A program made the translations under genes and the position numbers. Below the pieces are notes generated by a model. The model ran no database searches, was not told the origin of the DNA, and saw only the letters and a program-made list of their open reading frames with translations. Below are positions 24,026-30,858 of a stretch of 30,858 bases of DNA, piece after piece. The stretch's first letter is position 1, and the number at the start of each line of letters is the position of its first letter. Source of the stretch: Ruminococcus sp. (lineage in GTDB: Bacteria; Bacillota; Clostridia; Oscillospirales; Ruminococcaceae); contig NZ_DXUU01000030.1 in the NCBI RefSeq assembly GCF_019417665.1, positions 5,132 to 35,989 of the forward strand, in the 5' to 3' direction.

Positions 24026-25364
24026 TTATCAGGAATATGCTGTAAAGTTTGTTGAAGAACACCCTGTATCAGCACTTCTGTTGGATATGGGTTTAGGCAA
24101 GACGATTATAACACTTACAGCAATTAACAATCTGATGTTTGATATGTTTGAAGTCAGAAAGGTTCTTATCATCGCACCTCTCAGAGTTGCAAGGGATACA
24201 TGGCCGGCAGAAATTGAAAAGTGGGAACATCTGAAACACTTACGATACAGTGTTGTAATTGGAACTCCTGATGAAAGAAAAGCAGCACTTAACACCGATG
24301 CAGATATCTACATAACCAATCGTGAAAATGTGGACTGGCTTGTCAGCAATACAACCTTTGACTATGACATGGTTGTTATTGATGAGCTTTCCAGTTTCAA
24401 AAACTACCAAAGCAAACGATTCAAGGCTTTGATGAAAGTCAGACCAAATGTGAAAAGAATCGTAGGGCTGACCGGTACTCCTGCCAGCAACGGACTTATG
24501 GATTTATTTGCTGAGTTCCGTCTGCTTGATATGGGAGAAAGACTTGGAAGATTTATCGGGCAGTACAGAAACGAATACTTCAGACCCGATAAGCAGAACG
24601 GCTACATCGTGTATTCCTACAAGCCACTCCCCGATGCAGAGGAAAGGATATACGAAAAAATATCCGACATCACAGTTTCAATGAAAGCAGTTGACCATTT
24701 AAAAATGCCTGAACTGATTTCAAACAAATATACTGTGAAAATGTCGGAGGCAGAAAAGGAAAAATACAAGGAACTGAAAGACGAACTTATTCTTGAAGTT
24801 CAGGATACAGAAATCACAGTGGCAAATGCTGCGGCTCTCAGTAATAAACTGTGTCAGATGTCCAACGGTGCAATTTACGATGACAGCGGAGAAATCATTC
24901 CGATACATAACCGAAAGCTTGACGCACTTGAAGATATTATCGAATCGGCAAATGGCAAACCTGTTCTGGTGGCTTACTGGTTCAAGCATGACAGAACAAG
25001 AATTGCTGAAAAGCTTAATAAACTGGGAATTGTGTACCAGGAAATCAAATCAGCTGAAAGCATAAAAAGTTGGAACAGCGGAAAGCTACCAGTTGCATTG
25101 ATACACCCGGCATCATCAGGACATGGCTTGAATCTTCAATCAGGAGGAAACTTTCTGGTATGGTTCGGGCTTACATGGAGTCTGGAACTATATCAGCAGA
25201 CAAATGCAAGATTATGGCGACAGGGACAGCAGTCCGAAACAGTCATTATACAGCATATCGTTACAAAAGGAACGGTTGATGAAAGGATTCTGAAAGCACT
25301 AAAGGAAAAGGACGAAACGCAGACGGCCTTGATGACAGCGGTTAAGGCGGAAATGGAGGAATAA
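24012..25364 (+). CDS. SNF2-type DNA helicase/translocase
   Basis: ATG 24012 lies after GAGGTG, overlapping VRR-NUC. The protein is 450 residues, short for the family but typical for phage members. Motif I is DMGLGKT (25-31), motif II IDELSSFKN (123-131), motif III GLTGTPASN (about 152-160), and motifs V-VI are GHGLNLQ and QQTNARLWRQGQ near the C-terminus. The enzyme uses ATP to move on double-stranded DNA. With the adjacent VRR-NUC nuclease it probably remodels or resolves phage replication or recombination intermediates. Confidence 0.9.
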   Translation: MKLHDYQEYAVKFVEEHPVSALLLDMGLGKTIITLTAINNLMFDMFEVRKVLIIAPLRVARDTWPAEIEKWEHLKHLRYSVVIGTPDERKAALNTDADIYITNRENVDWLVSNTTFDYDMVVIDELSSFKNYQSKRFKALMKVRPNVKRIVGLTGTPASNGLMDLFAEFRLLDMGERLGRFIGQYRNEYFRPDKQNGYIVYSYKPLPDAEERIYEKISDITVSMKAVDHLKMPELISNKYTVKMSEAEKEKYKELKDELILEVQDTEITVANAAALSNKLCQMSNGAIYDDSGEIIPIHNRKLDALEDIIESANGKPVLVAYWFKHDRTRIAEKLNKLGIVYQEIKSAESIKSWNSGKLPVALIHPASSGHGLNLQSGGNFLVWFGLTWSLELYQQTNARLWRQGQQSETVIIQHIVTKGTVDERILKALKEKDETQTALMTAVKAEMEE

Positions 25365-25365
25365 C

Positions 25366-26010
25366 ATGAGTTATATAGAAGCAAAAGAAGATAATATTCC
25401 TACAGAAAAGGATTGCAGAGGTTTCACTATCTACTATCCTCCCTGCCATATATGTGAAACTCCTGTGTTTTCGTGGAGCTATGTTCGCAATACCAAGTAC
25501 ACTTGTCCTAATTGTAGAGAGTTGCTTGTGGAAAGACAATTTGATATAAAATTAAATAATTGCTTAAGTAAACAGGAACGCTGTCTGAATAGAGCGATTG
25601 ATAGAATTTCTAAGCAGACTAATATTAAAAAATATGAATCCGCAATTGCATGGATAAGAAAACATCTTGGAAATTCTTCATGGTTTCAGAGCACTGAAGA
25701 GGTAATGGTTGCAATGGAATTAATCCGAAAGGGTGTAAAGGCTCACCATCAGGTTAAGGTTTATAATTACAGTGTAGATTTTGTTCTTCCTGATTTAAAG
25801 GTCGCTCTTGAAATTGATGGAAAGCTTTATCATGGAAAAGATAAAGAAAAATACTCTGAAGAAAGAGATATGCTGATTTGTGATAAACTCGGAGAAGGGT
25901 GGGAAATTATACACATCGATACAGATAATATCAACAGAAATGTTACAAAACTCATGGTGGCAATAAATGCTGTACTCAGAAGAAGAAAAAAGATTAAGAC
26001 ACTTGTTTGA
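25366..26010 (+). CDS. Zinc-ribbon plus DUF559/Vsr-like endonuclease
   Basis: ATG 25366 follows GGAGG just after the helicase stop. The protein is 214 residues. The N-terminal CHIC and CPNC pairs (about 27-30 and 47-50) look like a zinc ribbon. The C-terminal half has VDFVLPDLKVALEIDGKLYHG (about 138-158) and WEIIHIDTDNI, the D...ExDGxxH pattern of the DUF559/very-short-patch-repair nuclease group. The gene is more AT-rich in wording than its neighbours and interrupts the usual helicase to DUF1492 order, so it may be a later acquisition such as a free-standing homing nuclease. The target is unknown. Confidence 0.75.
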   Translation: MSYIEAKEDNIPTEKDCRGFTIYYPPCHICETPVFSWSYVRNTKYTCPNCRELLVERQFDIKLNNCLSKQERCLNRAIDRISKQTNIKKYESAIAWIRKHLGNSSWFQSTEEVMVAMELIRKGVKAHHQVKVYNYSVDFVLPDLKVALEIDGKLYHGKDKEKYSEERDMLICDKLGEGWEIIHIDTDNINRNVTKLMVAINAVLRRRKKIKTLV

Positions 26011-26026
26011 AATAGGAGGATATGGT

Positions 26027-26458
26027 ATGACTGCAAAAGAATATCTTAAACAGGTTAAGTATATAGAACGTAACATTCGTAAAAAAAGAACTATGGCTCA
26101 AAAACTCAGAGAATCACTTTGTGGTAAAAGCGTAAGTTATGAGAACACAGGTGCAACGTTACAACACTCTTGTGATGATGCTTTGGGAGAAACCATTGCA
26201 AAGGTGGTAGATTACGAAAGAGAAGCTGATGAGGAAATTGCTCGACTTGTAAATCTACGTATTGAAATAGAAAAAGCTATTCTCAGCATCGAAAATGACA
26301 AAGAACAAGAAGTATTAGAAAGAAAATATCTTCTCTTTGAAAATGACACTCAAATAGCAGAGGAAATGGAATGCAGTATACGTTCAGTGTACAATTACCA
26401 TAATTCCGGACTTAAAAAAATAATCGTTCCTGAAACAGCTTGCAGTAATTTTCTGTAA
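26027..26458 (+). CDS. DUF1492 sigma-70-like late transcription regulator
   Basis: I chose ATG 26027 because AGGAGG precedes it by 7 nt. The protein is 143 residues: a helical, basic-acidic N-terminal half (MTAKEYLKQVKYIERNIRKK) and a C-terminal region-4-like helix-turn-helix (LFENDTQIAEEMECSIRSVYNYHNSGLKKI). This is the DUF1492/ArpU-like architecture found just before the packaging genes of many Gram-positive phages, where it is thought to activate late transcription. Its last codons overlap the first of three spaced repeats beside a promoter, a good candidate for its own binding site. Confidence 0.82.
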   Translation: MTAKEYLKQVKYIERNIRKKRTMAQKLRESLCGKSVSYENTGATLQHSCDDALGETIAKVVDYEREADEEIARLVNLRIEIEKAILSIENDKEQEVLERKYLLFENDTQIAEEMECSIRSVYNYHNSGLKKIIVPETACSNFL

Positions 26459-26486
26459 TTTGCAGTAATTTTCAAAAACTTGCAGT
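26440..26486 (+). repeat. Three TTGCAGT iterons with exact 20-bp spacing
   Basis: TTGCAGTAATTTTC starts at 26440 and again at 26460, and TTGCAGT starts at 26480. The spacing of two helical turns places all copies on one face of DNA, directly upstream of a promoter. This is what an activator or repressor array looks like. The likely ligand is the DUF1492 protein whose gene ends inside the array. Confidence 0.7.
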
Positions 26487-26495
26487 CAAAAACAC

Positions 26496-26531
26496 TTGAA
26501 CGTCTTGACAAAATGTGATATCATATATACT
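26496..26531 (+). promoter_or_regulatory. Promoter of the packaging genes
   Basis: Two overlapping readings exist. TTGAAC (26496-26501) is 17 nt from TATCAT (26519-26524). TTGACA (26505-26510), a perfect -35, is only 15 nt from TATACT (26526-26531). The off-optimal spacing of the second would fit a promoter that needs an activator, in keeping with the adjacent iterons. Confidence 0.55.
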
Positions 26532-26553
26532 GGAAAAAATAAGATAACGAGCA

Positions 26554-26587
26554 AGCCATAGCGGAGAAATCTGCTATGGCTCTTTTT
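26554..26587 (+). terminator. Promoter-proximal intrinsic terminator
   Basis: AGCCATAGC (26554-26562) pairs perfectly with GCTATGGCT (26573-26581) around a 10-nt loop and is followed by CTTTTT. It lies only some 20 nt after the expected start site and 22 nt before the HNH gene. It could either end read-through from the replication genes or act as an early block relieved by antitermination. Confidence 0.7.
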
Positions 26588-26608
26588 ATGCCCTGATGGA
26601 GGTTGACA

Positions 26609-26953
26609 ATGCCGAAGAAGTGTAAACATCCCTGCGGTCACCCAGGCTGTCCCAACCTTACAGACGAACTGTACTGTGGGATACATAAACAACCTGACAG
26701 ACCGTCTGCATCCAAGCGTGGCTACGGCAGTAAGTGGCGAAGGCTGAGTAAACAGTACCTCCGCAAGCACCCAATGTGTGTGCGCTGCATGGCTGAGGGT
26801 AGATTCGTACCTGCAACAGTTGTAGACCACATACAACCACATCGTGGTGATTATGATTTAATGTGGAGTCAGGACAACTGGCAAGCCTTGTGTAAGCCGT
26901 GTCACGATAGGAAAACGTGGACTGAGGACAAGAATCCTGTGTACACTTACTGA
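26609..26953 (+). CDS. HNH endonuclease of the packaging module
   Basis: ATG 26609 has TGGAGG at 26597-26602. The protein is 114 residues. It has N-terminal Cys/His residues (CKHPCGHPGC, CGIH), then GYGSKWRRLSKQYLRKHPMC, CVRC, VVDHIQPHRG, DNWQALCKPCHDRKT. The DH in VVDHI, the N in QDNWQ and the H in CHDRKT form the H-N-H site with two Cys-x2-Cys zinc pairs. HNH proteins of this type next to terminase help cleave cos ends during packaging in HK97-like phages. Confidence 0.9.
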   Translation: MPKKCKHPCGHPGCPNLTDELYCGIHKQPDRPSASKRGYGSKWRRLSKQYLRKHPMCVRCMAEGRFVPATVVDHIQPHRGDYDLMWSQDNWQALCKPCHDRKTWTEDKNPVYTY

Positions 26954-27060
26954 GATGACCGCCGGGGGTATCGATTTCTCTACGGAAGATTTACGAAAAG
27001 ACCGGCGCCCCCTCTCACGCACAAAAGCGGGTATTCAAACGTCCTATTGCCCCCTCGGAC
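26954..27060 (+). other. GC-rich spacer between HNH and terminase; possible cos region
   Basis: This 107-nt stretch contains CCGCCGGGGG (26963-26972) and GACCGGCGCCCCC (about 27000-27012), partly complementary, with a further CCCCC block at 27051. Its GC content is far above its surroundings. Phages with an HNH gene beside terminase commonly carry cos here. I cannot see the cut site, so this is a position-based suggestion. Confidence 0.35.
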
Positions 27061-27097
27061 TTAAAAATAACAAAAAACACCGATAGCAACTACATTT

Positions 27098-27123
27098 GCC
27101 GACTTTTTCAGTCGGCATTTTTT
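27098..27123 (+). terminator. Intrinsic terminator before small terminase
   Basis: GCCGACT (27098-27104) pairs with AGTCGGC (27110-27116) around a 5-nt loop and is followed by ATTTTTT. It would end HNH transcription or require read-through to reach the terminase genes. Confidence 0.75.
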
Positions 27124-27180
27124 ATGCTCATTTTTGCAATTTTGTTTGAATTTCTTTGATTTCAGAAAGGCGGTGACATC

Positions 27181-27705
27181 ATGGCTAAAGACGGTACAAA
27201 CCGTGGCGGTGCAAGACCGGGAGCAGGCAGACCAAGAAAGGCTCTGACCGAGAAGATTGCTGAGGGTAAATCAGCAGAAGTCATGATGCAGCCGGCTGAT
27301 ATTGAATCAGCTGAAACACCGCCTGTGCGTGATTTTATGCAGGAATTACAGCGTGACGGCACAAAACTTCTCGCTGATGAGGTCTATACAGAAACTTATC
27401 AGTGGTTGAAAGAACGGTCCTGTGAGAAGATTGTCAGCCGTCAGCTTGTGGAACAGTATGCAATGAGCATTTCACGTTGGATACACTGCGAGCAGATTGT
27501 CACAAAGTACGGATATATTTCCAAGCATCCGACAACGGGAGCTGCAATAGCATCCCCATACGTTGCGATGTCTCAGAACTATATGAAACAAGCAAACCAA
27601 ATCTGGAATCAGATTTTTCAGATTGTCCGTGAAAACTGCTCCGTGGAGTTCCAGGGCAACCCGAATGAAGATATGATGGAAAAGCTGCTCCGCAGCAGAA
27701 AGTGA
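27181..27705 (+). CDS. Terminase small subunit, P27-like
   Basis: ATG 27181 follows AAGGCGGTG. The 174-residue protein opens with a basic, glycine-rich segment (GGARPGAGRPRK), typical of P27-type small terminases, followed by helical sequence (DEVYTETYQWLKERSCEKIVSRQLVEQYAMSISRWIHCEQIV), a short YISKHPTTGAAIASPYVAMSQNY turn and a C-terminal helix. It binds phage DNA at the packaging site and recruits the large terminase, which must lie beyond the window. A terminator lies between it and the HNH gene. Confidence 0.85.
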   Translation: MAKDGTNRGGARPGAGRPRKALTEKIAEGKSAEVMMQPADIESAETPPVRDFMQELQRDGTKLLADEVYTETYQWLKERSCEKIVSRQLVEQYAMSISRWIHCEQIVTKYGYISKHPTTGAAIASPYVAMSQNYMKQANQIWNQIFQIVRENCSVEFQGNPNEDMMEKLLRSRK

Positions 27706-27711
27706 GGACGT

Positions 27712-27870
27712 ATGAAAGCAGATACCCAGTTCTGGCGAGACCTGAAAGCTAATCGCCAGAAAATGACAAAACAACAGTACCGTACACTGAAAGGTCAGGC
27801 AGCAAGCGGAAAGGTCATGGATGCCAGAAAAGGCTTACAGAAAGTTTTGAAAAGGAGAAACGGAGCATGA
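27712..27870 (+). CDS. 52-residue basic phage protein
   Basis: ATG 27712 lies 6 nt after the terminase stop, with GTGAGGA upstream. The product starts MKADTQFWRDLKANRQKM and is very basic (about a quarter Lys/Arg) and helical. The stop overlaps the next start as ATGA, supporting a real coupled gene. Similar tiny proteins occur at this place in clostridial phages; the function is unknown. Confidence 0.7.
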   Translation: MKADTQFWRDLKANRQKMTKQQYRTLKGQAASGKVMDARKGLQKVLKRRNGA

Positions 27871-29123
27871 ATACGACTACAGAATTACAGCTGATTGCAA
27901 CAGACAAGCTGATCCCATATGCCAATAATGCCCGAACACATAACAAAGAACAGATTCTGAAGCTTCGCTCTTCTCTGCGTGAATTCGGATTTGTAAATCC
28001 TGTTATCATTGACCGAGAAAATAATATTCTCTGCGGTCATGGACGTGTCATGGCGGCAAAAGAAGAAGGCATCACAGAAGTTCCTTGTGTATATGCCGAC
28101 CATTTAACAGAGGCACAGAAGAAAGCGTATATCCTTGCTGACAACAGAATGGCGCTGGACGCAGGTTGGGACGATGAACTCCTTGCCGTAGAAATGGAAG
28201 AACTTCAGAACCTTGGCTTTGACCTTGGTCTTACCGGATTTGATGAATCTGAAATTGCAGATTTATTCGCTATAGACAGTGATGAAGCCAAAGAGGATGA
28301 CTTTGATGTTGATGCAGAACTTGAAAAGCCATGCAAATCCAGGATTGGAGATGTATGGCACCTAGACAGACATACAGTCATTTGCGGTGATTCCACTCTG
28401 CCTGAAACCTATGCGGCACTTCTTGGAGATACAAAGGTCAACCTCGTCTGCACAGATCCGCCTTATTTGGTAAATCTGGAAAGTACATCTGGTAAAATCA
28501 AGAATGATGACCTAGATGATGAAAAGGGATATGAATTCCTGAAATCAGCATTTGAGCGTTTCCGTGATGCTATGGCAAAGGATGCAAGCATTTATGTGTT
28601 TTATGCAACATCAAAAGCCCGTGTATTTCATGATGCATATGAAGATGCAGGATTTAAAGTTGGTGCAGGTCTTGTATGGAAGAAAGACAGACTTGTTCTC
28701 ACCCGAACTGACTGGAAGTATATCCATGAGCCAATTATCTGGGGTTGGAGAAAGGACGGAAAGCATATCTGGTACGGTGACCAGAAACAGAAAACTGTAT
28801 TTGAATTTGACCGCATCAAAAACAGCAAGGAAGACGGCTGCGGACATCCTTCTTCAAAGCCTGTTCCTCTTATCGCATATCTGATTTCACAGTGTACGCA
28901 AACAAATGGGATGGTGATGGACGGATTTCTCGGAAGTGCTTCAACTCTTATTGCCTGTGACCAGCTGAACCGAGTATGTTATGGAGTTGAACTTGAACCG
29001 AAGTTTGTGGATGTTGCGGTTGAAAGATACATAAAACTTCATGATGGAAATTCTGAAGATGTGTATTTGATTCGTGATGGGCAGCGTATTGACTACAAGG
29101 ATGTGGAGGTGCAGGATGCATAA
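27867..29123 (+). CDS. ParB-like/N6-adenine DNA methyltransferase fusion
   Basis: ATG 27867 overlaps the previous stop as ATGA and follows AAAGGAG. The protein is 418 residues. Residues about 7-90 form a ParB/sulfiredoxin-like domain (LIPYANNARTHNKEQILKLRSSLREFGFVNPVII, GHGRVMAA). From about 165 comes a beta-class amino-methyltransferase: VICGDST, CTDPPYLV (motif IV DPPY, about 195), and near the C-terminus the FxGxGST-like motif I DGFLGSASTLIACDQ. It should methylate adenine (or N4-cytosine) in phage DNA. No restriction partner is adjacent, so self-protection from host restriction is likely. It overlaps the cytosine methyltransferase gene by 8 nt. Confidence 0.9.
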   Translation: MNTTTELQLIATDKLIPYANNARTHNKEQILKLRSSLREFGFVNPVIIDRENNILCGHGRVMAAKEEGITEVPCVYADHLTEAQKKAYILADNRMALDAGWDDELLAVEMEELQNLGFDLGLTGFDESEIADLFAIDSDEAKEDDFDVDAELEKPCKSRIGDVWHLDRHTVICGDSTLPETYAALLGDTKVNLVCTDPPYLVNLESTSGKIKNDDLDDEKGYEFLKSAFERFRDAMAKDASIYVFYATSKARVFHDAYEDAGFKVGAGLVWKKDRLVLTRTDWKYIHEPIIWGWRKDGKHIWYGDQKQKTVFEFDRIKNSKEDGCGHPSSKPVPLIAYLISQCTQTNGMVMDGFLGSASTLIACDQLNRVCYGVELEPKFVDVAVERYIKLHDGNSEDVYLIRDGQRIDYKDVEVQDA

Positions 29124-30858
29124 TTCTCTTACACTCGGCAGCCTGTTTGACGGCAGCGGTTCTTTTCCAATGGCAGGAATGCTGTCGGGCATTACTCCGG
29201 TCTGGGCATCTGAGATTGAGCCATTCCCGATACGAGTAACCACAAAGAGATTACCGCAGGTACAGCATTACGGCGATGTCAATATGTTGAACGGTGCAGA
29301 ACTGCCGCCCGTTGATATTATCACTTTTGGCTCGCCGTGTACCGACCTGTCAGTCGCAGGTAAAAGAGGCGGATTGAATGCAGAACATTCCGGACTTTTC
29401 TTTCAAGCGGTCAGAATCATAAAGGAAATGAGGTGTGCGACAAATGGTAAATATCCAAGATTTATCGTGTGGGAAAATGTCCCAGGGGCATTTTCCTCAA
29501 ATAAAGGAGAGGATTTCCGGACAGTCCTCGAAGAAATATGCAAAATCAAAGACAGCAGTTTATCTGTTCCTCGACCTGCGGAACGCTGGACAAAGGCAGG
29601 AGAAATCATGGAAAACAGTTTCTCTCTTTCCTGGAGAACATTCGACGCTCAGTATTGGGGTACGCCCCAAAGAAGAATGCGTATCTACCTTGTCGCAGAT
29701 TTTACAGGCACAAGTGCCTCAAAAATATTATTTGAGTCAGAAGGCGTGTCTGGGTATTCTGCGGAGAGCTTCCGAGCGTGGCAAGAAACTGCCCGAAGTG
29801 TTACAGATTGCTCTGGAACGGCAGGCAGTACAGGTCTAATGTTTGAGAATCATTCTCAAGACACAAGATACACTGGTCCTCTTGAGGTCGCACAGACTGT
29901 ATCTGCTACTTACGGCACTGGCGGGAACAATCAGCCTTTTGTGGTTGAATCAGCAGGCTTTTGTACTGAGCATTCCGCCAAAGCGCATGGTATTGGATAT
30001 GAAGAAGAAACTTCGCCGACACTTCGTGCAGGTGCTGTTCCGGCTACGCTGAAAATAAGGTGCGGCGGAGGTTCTGGTGGAAAAGGTGCTTTAATACAAA
30101 AAGATAAATCTGCAACGCTATCCTGCAATAACGACCAGACTCTTTTCGTTCCAAAGGCATACGGTATCTGTTCCAAGCACAGCAATTCCATGATGTCCGA
30201 TAATCCTAACAGCGGATTTTATGAAGCTGAAACGGTAAGAACAATCGACACCAGCAATCAGTCACCTTGCAAGAATCAAGGCGGAATGGTAGTCATTGAA
30301 GGAAACGGCAGCAGACCTTCTCATCACGGTGATGGATACAAAGAATCGGACACCATGTACACGTTAAATCGCACAGAGAACCATGCAGTTTCATACGGCA
30401 TTGGCAGACCTGCAATGAACCAGAGCTACAACGCTCGATTCAGTTTTCAGATTGAGGAAGAAACCTCTCCCACAATTGTTGCATCTGGCGCAGGTGGAAT
30501 TGCTCACCCTGTCTATAGCTCTTCGAAGGCGTCTTTCTTTACATCAGCTGAAGAAAATAAAGCAAACACACTTGTTGCGTCTGATTATAAAGATCCGCCT
30601 CTTGTCAATGACAGTACTTCTGAAATCGAGTATATCGTAAGAAGGCTCACTCCACAGGAATGTGCATTGTTACAGGGTATGCCAACGTGGTGGTGTGACG
30701 GATTGGAAACTGAAAATCCCACCGAGGAAGAAATTGACTGGTGGATAAATATTTTTGAAACGCATCGCAAAGCTATGGGGAAATCCACCAAGCCAAAAAG
30801 CCGTAAGCAGGTGGAGAAATGGCTGAAAAATCCTTATTCCGATAGTGCTGCCTATAAG
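29116..30858 (+). CDS. Cytosine-C5 DNA methyltransferase, incomplete at window edge
   Basis: The frame starts at ATG 29116, with GGAGGTG upstream, and is open for all 581 codons to the window end. Motif I is SLFDGSGSF (about 9-17), motif IV GSPCTDLS with the catalytic Cys (about 76), motif VI WENVPGAF, motif VIII YWGTPQRRMRIYL, and motif IX RRLTPQECALLQGMP (about residues 512-526). Between VIII and IX lies a target-recognition region of some 300 residues, long for the family but common in phage enzymes; it repeats short units such as TSPTLRAG and TSPTIVAS. The product is 5-methylcytosine in DNA. Pairing with the adenine methyltransferase suggests layered anti-restriction. Confidence 0.9.
   Translation, partial: MHNSLTLGSLFDGSGSFPMAGMLSGITPVWASEIEPFPIRVTTKRLPQVQHYGDVNMLNGAELPPVDIITFGSPCTDLSVAGKRGGLNAEHSGLFFQAVRIIKEMRCATNGKYPRFIVWENVPGAFSSNKGEDFRTVLEEICKIKDSSLSVPRPAERWTKAGEIMENSFSLSWRTFDAQYWGTPQRRMRIYLVADFTGTSASKILFESEGVSGYSAESFRAWQETARSVTDCSGTAGSTGLMFENHSQDTRYTGPLEVAQTVSATYGTGGNNQPFVVESAGFCTEHSAKAHGIGYEEETSPTLRAGAVPATLKIRCGGGSGGKGALIQKDKSATLSCNNDQTLFVPKAYGICSKHSNSMMSDNPNSGFYEAETVRTIDTSNQSPCKNQGGMVVIEGNGSRPSHHGDGYKESDTMYTLNRTENHAVSYGIGRPAMNQSYNARFSFQIEEETSPTIVASGAGGIAHPVYSSSKASFFTSAEENKANTLVASDYKDPPLVNDSTSEIEYIVRRLTPQECALLQGMPTWWCDGLETENPTEEEIDWWINIFETHRKAMGKSTKPKSRKQVEKWLKNPYSDSAAYK

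Noticed and set aside
1..30858. CRISPR array, tRNA or rRNA genes
   Set aside because: No regularly spaced repeats beyond the three iterons, and no cloverleaf or rRNA-like sequence was recognised by eye.

Overview
The window looks like chromosomal DNA of a low-to-mid GC Bacillota. I infer a gut clostridium, perhaps close to Ruminococcus or other Oscillospiraceae. The grounds are AGGAGG-type ribosome binding sites before most genes, a sortase-type surface protein ending in VPKTGD, Gram-positive lipoprotein and NagZ-like genes, and a prophage gene set (DUF2800, DUF2815, DUF1492, DUF4406) typical of clostridial phages. The genus is a guess.

Region 1 (1-14450, all minus strand) is one long, tightly spaced gene cluster. 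It starts from a near-consensus promoter at 14422-14450. In order of transcription it holds a sortase-anchored surface protein, a large lipoprotein, a membrane-attached NagZ-like GH3 protein and two small four-helix membrane proteins. Then come a tubulin/FtsZ-like protein, a 1892-residue protein with an actin/Hsp70-type ATPase domain, a 458-residue protein sharing a repeated module with that giant, and the start of an acidic protein that runs off the window. A tubulin-like and an actin/Hsp70-like NTPase in one operon with envelope proteins suggests an undescribed cytoskeletal or envelope-associated machine. Its function is unknown.

Region 2 (about 14450-15240) has no intact gene. It holds a decayed transposase C-terminus, a terminator-like hairpin and a roughly 150-bp segment bounded by related inverted hairpins.

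Region 3 (15206-30858, all plus strand) is a prophage or phage-derived replication and packaging module. An extended -10 promoter leads into a structured leader that ends as a terminator and may be the DUF2800 RNA motif. The replication genes follow: a small acidic protein, a DUF2800 Cas4/RecB-like nuclease, DUF2815, family A DNA polymerase, a zinc-ribbon protein, DUF4406, primase-helicase, a YozE-like protein, VRR-NUC nuclease, SNF2-type helicase, a zinc-ribbon/DUF559-like nuclease and a DUF1492 sigma-like regulator. The packaging side begins with three 20-bp-spaced repeats, a promoter, a terminator, an HNH nuclease, a possible cos region and the small terminase. It ends with an adenine methyltransferase and a cytosine methyltransferase open at the window edge.

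The most striking single object is in the DNA polymerase. It carries an intein at motif B whose splicing blocks are in the polymerase frame, while the recognisable homing endonuclease sequence lies inside the same DNA in the +1 frame. Both frames are free of stops throughout the overlap, so the intein and its endonuclease appear to be encoded by overlapping genes and not by an in-frame fusion.
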